A DNA stretch of 10,687 bases from an uncultured bacterium. GTDB lineage: Bacteria > Actinomycetota > UBA4738 > HRBIN12. Numbering within the stretch: the stretch's first letter is position 1; the number at the start of each line of letters is the position of its first letter. The DNA is taken from positions 1 through 10,687 of the forward strand of contig CALGFI010000261.1 of assembly GCA_937881155.1 (NCBI GenBank). Direction: 5' to 3'. Below, piece by piece: positions 5,194 to 10,687 of this stretch. The position numbers and the translations under genes are program-made. The notes below the pieces were generated by a model. The model searched no databases, was not told the origin of the DNA, and saw only the letters and a program-made list of their open reading frames with translations.

Positions 5194-5517
5194 ATGCCCA
5201 CCTACGAGTACGAATGCACCTCGTGCGGTCAGCACATCGAGGTCTTTCAACGAATCGTCGAGGATCCGCTGACGACCTGCGGGGTCTGCGGCGGAACGCT
5301 CCGCAAGGTGTTCCACCCAGTGGGGATCGTCTTCAAGGGCTCCGGCTTCTACGCGACCGACAGCCGTTCTGCAGCGGCGAAGAAGGACGGCGACGGCGGC
5401 TCGAGCACGGCGTCGTCCGACGGTGCGAAGTCCGACAAGTCCAAGTCCAAGTCCAAGTCGACGGAGACCCCCACCGCGACCTCGACGCCCAAGAAGAAGG
5501 AGGGTGCCGGCACGTGA
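5194..5517 (+). CDS. FmdB-family zinc-ribbon protein
   Basis: 107 residues. The N-terminus MPTYEYECTSCGQHIEVFQ and the pair of CxxC knuckles (Cys8/Cys11 and Cys29/Cys32) define the FmdB zinc ribbon, followed by the conserved HPVGIVFKGSGFYATD (41-56). The founding member was proposed to regulate formamidase genes in Methylophilus, but the role of most members is unknown. The second half (57-107) is disordered and Ser/Lys/Asp/Thr-rich with an SK run. ATG 5194 is preferred over an in-frame ATG at 5164 because all family members start with MP(T/L)Y and a -10 box lies just before it. The TGA overlaps the GTG start of the MTA phosphorylase gene, whose ribosome-binding site is formed by the Lys-Lys-Glu-Gly codons of this tail. 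Confidence 0.93.
   Translation: MPTYEYECTSCGQHIEVFQRIVEDPLTTCGVCGGTLRKVFHPVGIVFKGSGFYATDSRSAAAKKDGDGGSSTASSDGAKSDKSKSKSKSTETPTATSTPKKKEGAGT
5437..5460 (+). repeat. Hexanucleotide tandem repeat (AAGTCC)n in fmdB
   Basis: Four units of AAGTCC, the last ending in G, encode Lys-Ser repeats in the disordered FmdB tail. Unit gain or loss by slippage keeps the frame, so the tail length can vary without breaking the gene or the downstream coupled start. Confidence 0.85.
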
Positions 5518-6308
5518 CCGTCGCCCGGATCGGGGTGTTCGGCGGGTCGGGGTTCTACTCGTTCCTCGAGGACACCGAGACGGTTCCCGTCGAGACGCCC
5601 TACGGGGAACCGTCAGCGCCCCCGGTCGTGGGGACGGTCGGCGGGGAATCCGTGGCGTTCATCCCGCGACACGGCGTGAAGCACGAGTTCCCCCCACACC
5701 GCATCAACTACCGAGCGAACGTCTGGGCGATGAAGGAGCTGGGCGTGCAACGAGTGATCGGGCCGAACGCGTCCGGCTCGTTGCAGCGGCACATCGAGCC
5801 CGGCCACTTCGTGGTGTGCGACCAGCTCGTGGATCGAACGCGCTCGCGGCCGCACACCTTCTACGACGGACCCTCCACGACGCACATCTCGTTCGCCGAC
5901 CCGTACTGCCCCGTCGTTCGGTCGGTGGCGATCGACCAGGCGCGAGAGCTGGGGATCACGATCCATGACCGCGGGACCGCGGTCGTCATCGAGGGACCTC
6001 GGTTCTCGACCCGCGCCGAGTCGGCGTGGTTCTCGTCGGAGGGCTGGGACGTGATCGGCATGACCGGCTACCCCGAGTCGGTCCTGGCGCGCGAGCTCGA
6101 GCTCTGCTACGCGAACATCTCGCTGATCACCGATTACGACGTTGGTGTCGAGGGTACGCCGCCGGTCACGAACGAAGAGGTGATCCGCGTGTTCGACGCG
6201 AACAACGCGAAGCTCCGAGAGCTGCTGTTCGCGATCATCCCGGCGCTGCCGGAGCCGCGCGACTGTCCCTGCGCGACCGCGCTTTCCGGCGCGACGTTCG
6301 AGGCGTGA
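5514..6308 (+). CDS. mtnP: S-methyl-5'-thioadenosine phosphorylase
   Basis: 264 residues from GTG 5514. It splits methylthioadenosine with phosphate into adenine and 5-methylthioribose 1-phosphate, salvaging the by-product of polyamine and other AdoMet-dependent synthesis. Signatures: GVFGGSGFY (7-15), phosphate-site PRHG (51-54), NYRANVWAMKELGV (65-78), VIGPNASGSL (81-90), DQLVDRT (103-109), EGPRFSTRAES (160-170), MTGYPE (183-188) and TDYD (206-209). TDYD in place of the Asn of 6-oxopurine phosphorylases indicates preference for 6-aminopurines, hence MTA over inosine or guanosine. A cysteine pair CPC (251-253) near the end resembles other actinobacterial members. The start has AAGGAGGG 9 bases upstream and GTGA overlaps the fmdB stop, so the two genes are coupled. 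Family is secure; activity on other adenine nucleosides is possible. Confidence 0.93.
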   Translation: MTVARIGVFGGSGFYSFLEDTETVPVETPYGEPSAPPVVGTVGGESVAFIPRHGVKHEFPPHRINYRANVWAMKELGVQRVIGPNASGSLQRHIEPGHFVVCDQLVDRTRSRPHTFYDGPSTTHISFADPYCPVVRSVAIDQARELGITIHDRGTAVVIEGPRFSTRAESAWFSSEGWDVIGMTGYPESVLARELELCYANISLITDYDVGVEGTPPVTNEEVIRVFDANNAKLRELLFAIIPALPEPRDCPCATALSGATFEA

Positions 6309-6312
6309 TGTC

Positions 6313-6495
6313 GTGATGGCGACCGAGCCCGTCCTCGTCACCGTCGAGCTCCGATTCACCACCGACGAGGACCCACAGCAGCTCGCCGAACGGGTGCGCG
6401 AATCGGTCGGGTTGATCGTGGGGCGCGACCGCCTCGAGGACTTCCGGGTTCGCGTGCTGCCGCTCACGCCGCCGAAGAAACCCCGCGCGGTGTGA
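6313..6495 (+). CDS. Small protein of unknown function
   Basis: 60 residues from GTG 6313, or 59 from ATG 6316. GAGG lies 9 bases before the GTG. The start is 4 bases past the MTA phosphorylase stop, so it is the third gene of the fmdB operon. The sequence predicts a small alpha/beta unit: a strand VLVTVELRF, a helix DPQQLAERVRESVGLIV, and a second strand FRVRVLPL, ending in a Pro/Lys tail. I do not recognise a family. Tight packing and a clean secondary-structure pattern support it as a real gene. Confidence 0.65.
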   Translation: MMATEPVLVTVELRFTTDEDPQQLAERVRESVGLIVGRDRLEDFRVRVLPLTPPKKPRAV

Positions 6496-6525
6496 CCTCC
6501 TTCACTGCGGTGGGCATCGCCGGGC

Positions 6526-6533
6526 GCTAGGGT
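6526..6533 (+). promoter_or_regulatory. Putative -10 element (GCTAGGGT) of the SAF-domain gene
   Basis: GCTAGGGT ends 8 bases before the GTG at 6542, where no Shine-Dalgarno sequence is seen. This suggests a separate, leaderless transcript for the SAF gene. No good -35 hexamer is visible. Confidence 0.5.
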
Positions 6534-6541
6534 CGCAGGCC

Positions 6542-7201
6542 GTGGTGTTCCTGCGGCGCTGGTCGCGGCGTTCGAAGCTCTTCGCCGTCCTCGCGGTGAT
6601 CTCCGGCGCCGCGGCGTACGTCCTCGTCGACTGGTACGCGACGCGGCTCACGGAGCTGACGCCCGTTACGGGCGACCTCGTCCCCGTCGTCGTGGCCGCC
6701 CGACCGCTCTCGCGAGGCGCAGTGCTCGGCGAGGACGCGCTCGCCGTTCGACGAATGCCCGCCAACTTCGCGCCGCCGGGTCGCATCGGCGACGTCGCGA
6801 GGGTCGCCGGCATCTCGTTGGTGTCGGACGTGGCCGAGGGCGAACCGATAACTCGGACGAGGCTCGGCGTCGAGGGCGGCGCCGTCGCCGCGCTCGTTCC
6901 CGACGGTCTGCGCGCGTTCCCCATCACGCCGGGGCTGGCGCCCGGCGTCGTCCGCGAGGGCGATCACGTCGACGTGATCGCCACGTTCGGGGGACCGCGA
7001 CCGTACAGCGACACCGTCGCGAGCGGCCTCGAGGTCCTGTCGATCCTGGAACCTGAGGGAGGCGCGATCGCGAGCGCCGGAGACGTCGGACCGTCCCTCG
7101 TCCTGCTCGTCAGCCCGGAGGTCGCCGAGGAGCTCGCGTACGCCAGCGCGTTCGCGGATCTGGCCGTAACGGTGGCACCGCCGGTGACGTCCGCCGTGTG
7201 A
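6542..7201 (+). CDS. SAF-domain CpaB/RcpC-like membrane-anchored protein
   Basis: 219 residues. A basic N-terminus (FLRRWSRRSK) precedes one membrane helix (13-29), giving a signal-anchor with the rest outside the cytoplasm. A SAF domain follows (about 47-108): VPVVVAARPLSRGAVLGEDALAVRRMP is the usual start and EGEPITRTRL the usual end. The C-terminal part (about 114-215) resembles the RcpC/CpaB domain: DGLRAFPI, REGDHVDVIATF, then VSPEVAEELAYASAFADLAVTV. CpaB proteins belong to Flp/Tad pilus assembly at the cell envelope, but no other pilus genes are visible, and stand-alone copies beside fmdB and MTA phosphorylase are common in Actinobacteria with unknown role. The GTG at 6542 is directly followed by a second GTG; either may be used. 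It starts 46 bases after the small gene and has its own -10-like element. Confidence 0.85.
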   Translation: MVFLRRWSRRSKLFAVLAVISGAAAYVLVDWYATRLTELTPVTGDLVPVVVAARPLSRGAVLGEDALAVRRMPANFAPPGRIGDVARVAGISLVSDVAEGEPITRTRLGVEGGAVAALVPDGLRAFPITPGLAPGVVREGDHVDVIATFGGPRPYSDTVASGLEVLSILEPEGGAIASAGDVGPSLVLLVSPEVAEELAYASAFADLAVTVAPPVTSAV

Positions 7202-7228
7202 CGTTCGGCAGGCGGCCGGGAGACCGCC

Positions 7229-7236
7229 GCTAGGAT
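7229..7236 (+). promoter_or_regulatory. Putative -10 element (GCTAGGAT) of uppP
   Basis: GCTAGGAT, in the 76-base gap between the SAF gene and uppP, matches the octamer before other genes here. Transcription from about 7243 would leave a leader of some 25-35 bases that contains GGGGAG (7256-7261). Confidence 0.5.
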
Positions 7237-7277
7237 GCGGGCGTCTCGGACTCGCGGGGAGCTCCCGGCTGACCATC

Positions 7278-8111
7278 TTGCAGGCGATCGTGCTCGGCAT
7301 CGCGCAGGGGCTTTCGGAGTTCGCGCCGATCTCGAGCTCTGGGCACCTCATCCTCATCCCGTGGCTGTTCGACTGGCCGATCCTCGAGAACGCCGAGCTC
7401 AGCAAGACCTTCGCCGTCGCCCTGCACATCGGCACGTTGTTCGGGGCGCTCGTGTACTTCCGACGTGACGTCGTGCGATATCTCGTCGCGGCGGTTCGCT
7501 CGATCCGCGCCCGGGCGATCCGCGACGTCGACCAGCGGCTCGCGTGGGCTCTCGTCGTCGGCACGATCCCCGGCGTCATCGTCGGAGCCGCGCTCGAGAG
7601 CGTCATCGAGGACGACCTCAGTCAGCCGTGGCTCGTGGCCGTCATGTTGACCGTGTTCGGCATCCTTCTGTACGTCGTCGATCGCGTCGCCGCGAGCCGA
7701 CGGCAGCTGGATGATCTCGGCCTCCGGGATGGCTGGTGGCTGGGCGTCGCGCAGGCGGTGGCGTTGCAGCCGGGAGTGTCGCGCTCGGGCGTGACGATCA
7801 CCGCCGCGCGCGCGATGGGCTTCGATCGCGAGACCGCCGCGCGGTTCTCGTTCCTGCTGTCGCTCCCGGTCATCGCGGGCGCGGGCGTGTACGAGGGCGT
7901 CGATCTCGTGAGCGACGGGATCCCCGCTGGAATGACCGGTCCGTTCATCGCCGGGATCGCCGCCTCGGCCGTCAGCGGCTTCGCGGTGATCGCGTTCCTG
8001 CTCGCGTACCTGCGCCGGCGCGACTTCAGCGTCTTCGTCTGGTACCGGCTCGTCGTGGCGGCGATCTGTTTGGTCGTGATCGCCACCGGGCTTCGCCCCG
8101 CGACCGTATGA
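7278..8111 (+). CDS. uppP: Undecaprenyl-diphosphatase UppP (BacA family)
   Basis: 277 residues, several membrane helices. It dephosphorylates undecaprenyl diphosphate to the monophosphate, the lipid carrier for peptidoglycan and other envelope polymers; high dosage confers bacitracin resistance. The catalytic motifs are intact: Q-G-L-S-E within Gln10-Glu14, PISSSGH with His23, and the PGVSRSG loop (165-171) with Arg169; the hydrophobic segments around 90-105, 117-134, 190-207, 222-245 and 253-270 are as in the family. TTG 7278 is the first conventional start, but 16 bases from the only Shine-Dalgarno (GGGGAG). An in-frame CTG at 7269 is 7 bases from it and would give MTILQAIVLG, nearer to homologue N-termini. 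It ends 26 bases from the convergent TldE stop. Confidence 0.94.
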   Translation: MQAIVLGIAQGLSEFAPISSSGHLILIPWLFDWPILENAELSKTFAVALHIGTLFGALVYFRRDVVRYLVAAVRSIRARAIRDVDQRLAWALVVGTIPGVIVGAALESVIEDDLSQPWLVAVMLTVFGILLYVVDRVAASRRQLDDLGLRDGWWLGVAQAVALQPGVSRSGVTITAARAMGFDRETAARFSFLLSLPVIAGAGVYEGVDLVSDGIPAGMTGPFIAGIAASAVSGFAVIAFLLAYLRRRDFSVFVWYRLVVAAICLVVIATGLRPATV

Positions 8112-8137
8112 CCCGCCGCTCGTGCGACTCGGTGTCC

Positions 8138-9478
8138 TCAGACGCCCGCGAGCGTCATCTCGCCGATGAGGATCGAGGGCGTGCCGACCGACGAGAAGAA
8201 CCGAAGGTCCGAGCCGACCGCCGCCACGGACTTCAGCATGTCGGGCAGCGTGCTGGCGATGGTCATCTCGCGAACGGGCTCACCGAGCGCGCCGCCGGCA
8301 ATGCGAAGTCCGGTGGCGCCGACGGAGAACTCCCCGCTGATGGGGTTCGCACCCGAGTGCACGCCCGAGACGTCCTGGATCAGCACACCGCCATCCGCCT
8401 TCGCCAGCAGCGATTCGAACGACACCGATCCCGGCTGCACGTAGAAGTTCGTCGCGCCGACCCCGGGTGTCGAGCGGTATCCGGCGCGGCTCGCGTTGCC
8501 GGTCGACGTCGTGGAGCCGCGGCGTGCCGTGTACGTGTTGTGGAGGAAGCCGTTCAGCACGCCGGCGCCGATGAGGTCGGTCCTCCCTGCCGGAACGCCC
8601 TCGTCGTCGAACGGCGCTGCCGCGGGTCCGTCCAGGAGCCGGCCGTCGTCGACGAGCGTGAAGACGTCGGCGCCGACGCGCTCCCCGACGAGGTCCGCGA
8701 ACAACGACCGTCCCTTCTGCACCGACTCGGCGGAAAGCGCTCCGGCGAGCACGCCGAGGAACGACGACGCCGCGAAGGGATCGAGGAGCACGGGAACGCG
8801 CTGCGTCTGTGGCTTCACCGCCCCGAGCATCCGCGCGGCGCGCTCAGCGGCCTCGCGCGCGACCGCGTCCGGGTCGAGATCCGCCGCCCGGTGAGCGACT
8901 TGAAACGAGAAGCCCGTCTGGGTGTCGCCGTCACGCTCTGCGAGCGTGACGGCGACACACCAGCATCCCGTCCTGCGGAACTCCGCCGACACGCCTGTTG
9001 TCGACGCGATGGCGACGCGGCCGATCGCGTCGCCGAACCCGCACTGTTCGACCTTGCCCACGTTCGGGTCGGACGACACCGCCACGCGTTCGACCTGGAG
9101 CGCGAGCGAGACCTTGTCGTCGGTCGGCATCGCGGCCTGTTCGTCGAAGAACAGCCCCTCGATCGGCTCGTACTCGCTGGCGTCCGCGAGCACGTTGTTC
9201 TCGTCCTCGGTCCCGAGCGTCGCGTTCTCCCGCGCGCGCTCGACCGTGGCCACGATCTCGTCGTCACTGGGGTCGGCGGCGTAGGCGAACCCGAGCCGGC
9301 CGCCGGTGATCACCCGGACGCCGACGCCGCGGCTCTCGGCCGAGGTGAGGCCCTCGACCTCGCCCTTTCGCGCTTCGACCTCCGTGTGCCTCGACTCCTC
9401 GGCATACGCTTCGACGGCCTCTCCGTCGCGCGCGGCCGCCAAGGCCACGGCCGCGAGATCGCTGAGGTCACGCGTCAT
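8138..9478 (-). CDS. tldE: TldE/PmbA-family subunit of the TldD/TldE protease
   Basis: 446 residues, close to E. coli TldE/PmbA (450). It is the non-catalytic partner of the TldD/TldE heterodimeric metalloprotease, which in E. coli removes leader peptides (microcin B17) and degrades CcdA. Typical segments: VEARKGEVEGLTSAESRG-type start (33-51), GVGVRVITGGRLGFAYA (51-67), PVLLDPFAASSFLGVLAGALSAESVQKGRS (229-258), DDGRLLDGPAAAPFDDEGVPAGRT (277-300), GFLHNTYTA (310-318), and GVLIQDVSGVHSGANPISGEFSVGATG (364-390). It has no HExxxH, as expected of the E subunit. The ATG overlaps the TldD stop by four bases (ATGA), so synthesis is coupled and likely stoichiometric. The reading frame continues open upstream to 10492 inside tldD, which is a composition effect. 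Confidence 0.95.
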   Translation of the reverse strand: MTRDLSDLAAVALAAARDGEAVEAYAEESRHTEVEARKGEVEGLTSAESRGVGVRVITGGRLGFAYAADPSDDEIVATVERARENATLGTEDENNVLADASEYEPIEGLFFDEQAAMPTDDKVSLALQVERVAVSSDPNVGKVEQCGFGDAIGRVAIASTTGVSAEFRRTGCWCVAVTLAERDGDTQTGFSFQVAHRAADLDPDAVAREAAERAARMLGAVKPQTQRVPVLLDPFAASSFLGVLAGALSAESVQKGRSLFADLVGERVGADVFTLVDDGRLLDGPAAAPFDDEGVPAGRTDLIGAGVLNGFLHNTYTARRGSTTSTGNASRAGYRSTPGVGATNFYVQPGSVSFESLLAKADGGVLIQDVSGVHSGANPISGEFSVGATGLRIAGGALGEPVREMTIASTLPDMLKSVAAVGSDLRFFSSVGTPSILIGEMTLAGV

Positions 9479-10687
9479 CCCGTACCGCCGATCGTGATCC
9501 GCGCGATGCGAAGCGTGGGTGAACCGCTCCCGACCGGGACGCTCTGGCCGTCCTTGCCGCAGATGCCGGGCCAGATGTCGAAGTCGTTCGCCAGGCCGTC
9601 GACGTGCGACATGACCTCGATCGCGCGACCGATCAGGTTCGCGCCCCGAACCGGGTGCCGCTTCTCGCCGTTCTCGATCAGGTACGCCTCGGAGCATCCG
9701 AACACGAAGTCGCCGGTCGCCGGGTTCGTCTGGCCGCCCGCGAGCGCCGTCACGTAGACGCCGCGATCGGTCGAGGAGATCAGCTCCTCGGCACTCGACG
9801 TGCCGTTGAGGATGTACGTGTTCGTCATCCGCGGGATCGGCGGGTGGGCGTAGGACTGCCGCCGGCCGTTCCCGCTCGACGGCGCGCCGTCCTTCTCCGC
9901 TCGCAAGCGGTCGTAGAGCCATCCCCGTAACACGCCATCGTCGAACAGCGGCGTGCGCTGAGCCGGCGCCCCCTCGTCGTCGAAGGAGAACGACCCCCAC
10001 GCATTCGGGACCGTCGCGTCGTCGACGCCGTTCACGATGTCGGAAGCGAGCTGCTCCCCCACGCGGCCGCGGTACACGCTCGCCTCCTTGTCCACGATGT
10101 CGGCCTCGAGCGGATGCCCGACCGCCTCGTGGAACAGCACGCCGCCCATCCCCGGCGCGAGCACCGCGGTCATCTCGCCCGCCGGCGCCGGACGAGCATC
10201 GAGCATCGTCACGGCTCGCTCGGCCGCGACCAACGCCGTCTCCGACGGTGGGTGCGTTTCGAGGAACTCGAGGCCGGCGAGGCCTGCGGGCCCATGAAAA
10301 CCCGTCTGGATGTTGCCGTCGCGCGCGGCGACGACCGAGACGACCAGGCGGACACGCGGCCTGGTCTCCTCGACCCACCGTCCGTCGGACGCCGCGATCA
10401 GGACGCGCTGGAGCGAGTCGCCGTACACGGCCGTTACCTGGCGCACCTCGGGAGAGTGCGAGCGCGCCGCGTCGTCGGCCTCCCGTACCCACGCGACCTT
10501 GTCGGCCGATCCGGCCGACGCCGCGTCGCGCGTCGCTTCGTGAACGACTAGCGGCTCGAGCGAGCGGAAGGCGACGACGTCGCCCGCGCCGTTCTCGGTT
10601 ACGGACGCCGCCGCGGCAGCCGCGGCCTGCAGCAGCGAGTCGCGGTCGAGGCGGTTCGAATACGCGTACCCGAACGACGTGCCGTGA
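9475..10687 (-). CDS. tldD: TldD metalloprotease subunit, N-terminus beyond the window
   Basis: About 403 residues are visible; the frame is open to the right edge, and by comparison with E. coli TldD (481 residues) roughly 70-80 are missing. The visible part begins GTSFGYAYSNRLDRDSL. The zinc motif HEAVGH (HExxxH) lies at 10131-10114, and the C-terminal GICGKDGQSVPVG supplies the cysteine that is a third zinc ligand in E. coli TldD. Also typical are DDEGAPAQRTPLFDDGVLRGWLYD and RMTNTYILNG. All residues needed for activity are present. TldD/TldE is a narrow-tunnel protease that cuts unfolded peptides. No ribosomally made peptide precursor or modifying enzyme is visible, so a housekeeping role is the default. 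Confidence 0.96.
   Translation of the reverse strand, partial: HGTSFGYAYSNRLDRDSLLQAAAAAAASVTENGAGDVVAFRSLEPLVVHEATRDAASAGSADKVAWVREADDAARSHSPEVRQVTAVYGDSLQRVLIAASDGRWVEETRPRVRLVVSVVAARDGNIQTGFHGPAGLAGLEFLETHPPSETALVAAERAVTMLDARPAPAGEMTAVLAPGMGGVLFHEAVGHPLEADIVDKEASVYRGRVGEQLASDIVNGVDDATVPNAWGSFSFDDEGAPAQRTPLFDDGVLRGWLYDRLRAEKDGAPSSGNGRRQSYAHPPIPRMTNTYILNGTSSAEELISSTDRGVYVTALAGGQTNPATGDFVFGCSEAYLIENGEKRHPVRGANLIGRAIEVMSHVDGLANDFDIWPGICGKDGQSVPVGSGSPTLRIARITIGGTG

Noticed and set aside
4169..5272. 367-codon + strand open frame opposite galU
   Set aside because: GalU on the other strand has every catalytic motif; the antisense translation shows no recognisable fold and runs through the divergent promoter region.
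7211..7228. GGCGG/CCGCC stem between the SAF gene and uppP as a terminator
   Set aside because: Only 5 bp with an 8-base loop, no T-run, and it abuts the uppP -10 element.
7736..9757. 673-codon + strand open frame across the end of uppP and all of tldE
   Set aside because: It is antisense to tldE and out of frame with uppP; the translation is Arg/Asp/Val-rich without domain features, as expected of shadow frames in GC-rich DNA.
9479..10492. Upstream in-frame extension of tldE to a 784-codon frame
   Set aside because: The extension is out of frame with the conserved tldD that covers the same DNA; the ATGA overlap marks the true start.

Overview
The window is GC-rich, densely packed bacterial chromosome. 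Gene content and order point to Actinomycetota, probably a poorly characterised lineage. The argument is the run galU - moeA-like (glp) - moaC - small tri-spanning membrane protein on one strand, facing fmdB - MTA phosphorylase - SAF-domain protein on the other; both arms are familiar from actinobacterial genomes. Starts are often GTG or TTG, and several promoters sit so close to the start codon that the mRNA would be leaderless, also common in this phylum. No mobile element, phage gene or CRISPR array is visible.

Left part (1-845): the 3' end of a PQQ-type beta-propeller gene on the + strand, then a hairpin terminator and a tRNA-Ala(CGC) gene on the - strand.

Centre left (885-5125, all - strand): galU, a MoeA/gephyrin-like protein, moaC, a membrane protein with GlpR/SepX-like architecture, and a translin-family protein. 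galU, moeA and moaC read as one transcription unit. The membrane protein has its own good promoter (TTGTGA-17-TAGGTT) and is followed 11 bases later by the translin gene. In Corynebacterium and Streptomyces the MoeA-like protein (Glp) and the membrane protein (GlpR/SepX) of this locus belong to the cell-division machinery, so this stretch is best read as a divisome-linked locus and not only as molybdenum-cofactor synthesis.

Centre right (5194-8111, all + strand): fmdB (zinc ribbon), an MTA phosphorylase gene with overlapping stop and start, a 60-residue conserved-looking hypothetical, a CpaB/RcpC-like SAF-domain membrane-anchored protein, and uppP (undecaprenyl-diphosphatase). galU and fmdB diverge from a 68-base shared promoter region.

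Right part (8138-10687, - strand): the TldD/TldE (PmbA) pair with a 4-base ATGA overlap; TldD runs off the right edge. It converges on uppP with only 26 bases between the stop codons.

A recurring octamer of the form GCTAnnnT lies upstream of five genes (tRNA-Ala, the GlpR-like gene, fmdB, the SAF gene, uppP) and is probably the house -10 element. The most interesting points are the Glp/GlpR-like pair with loss of the usual MoeA lysines, the 11-residue Asn-Gly-His-Ala repeats in the GlpR-like tail, and a translin-family protein with TRAX-type acidic residues in the same transcription unit.
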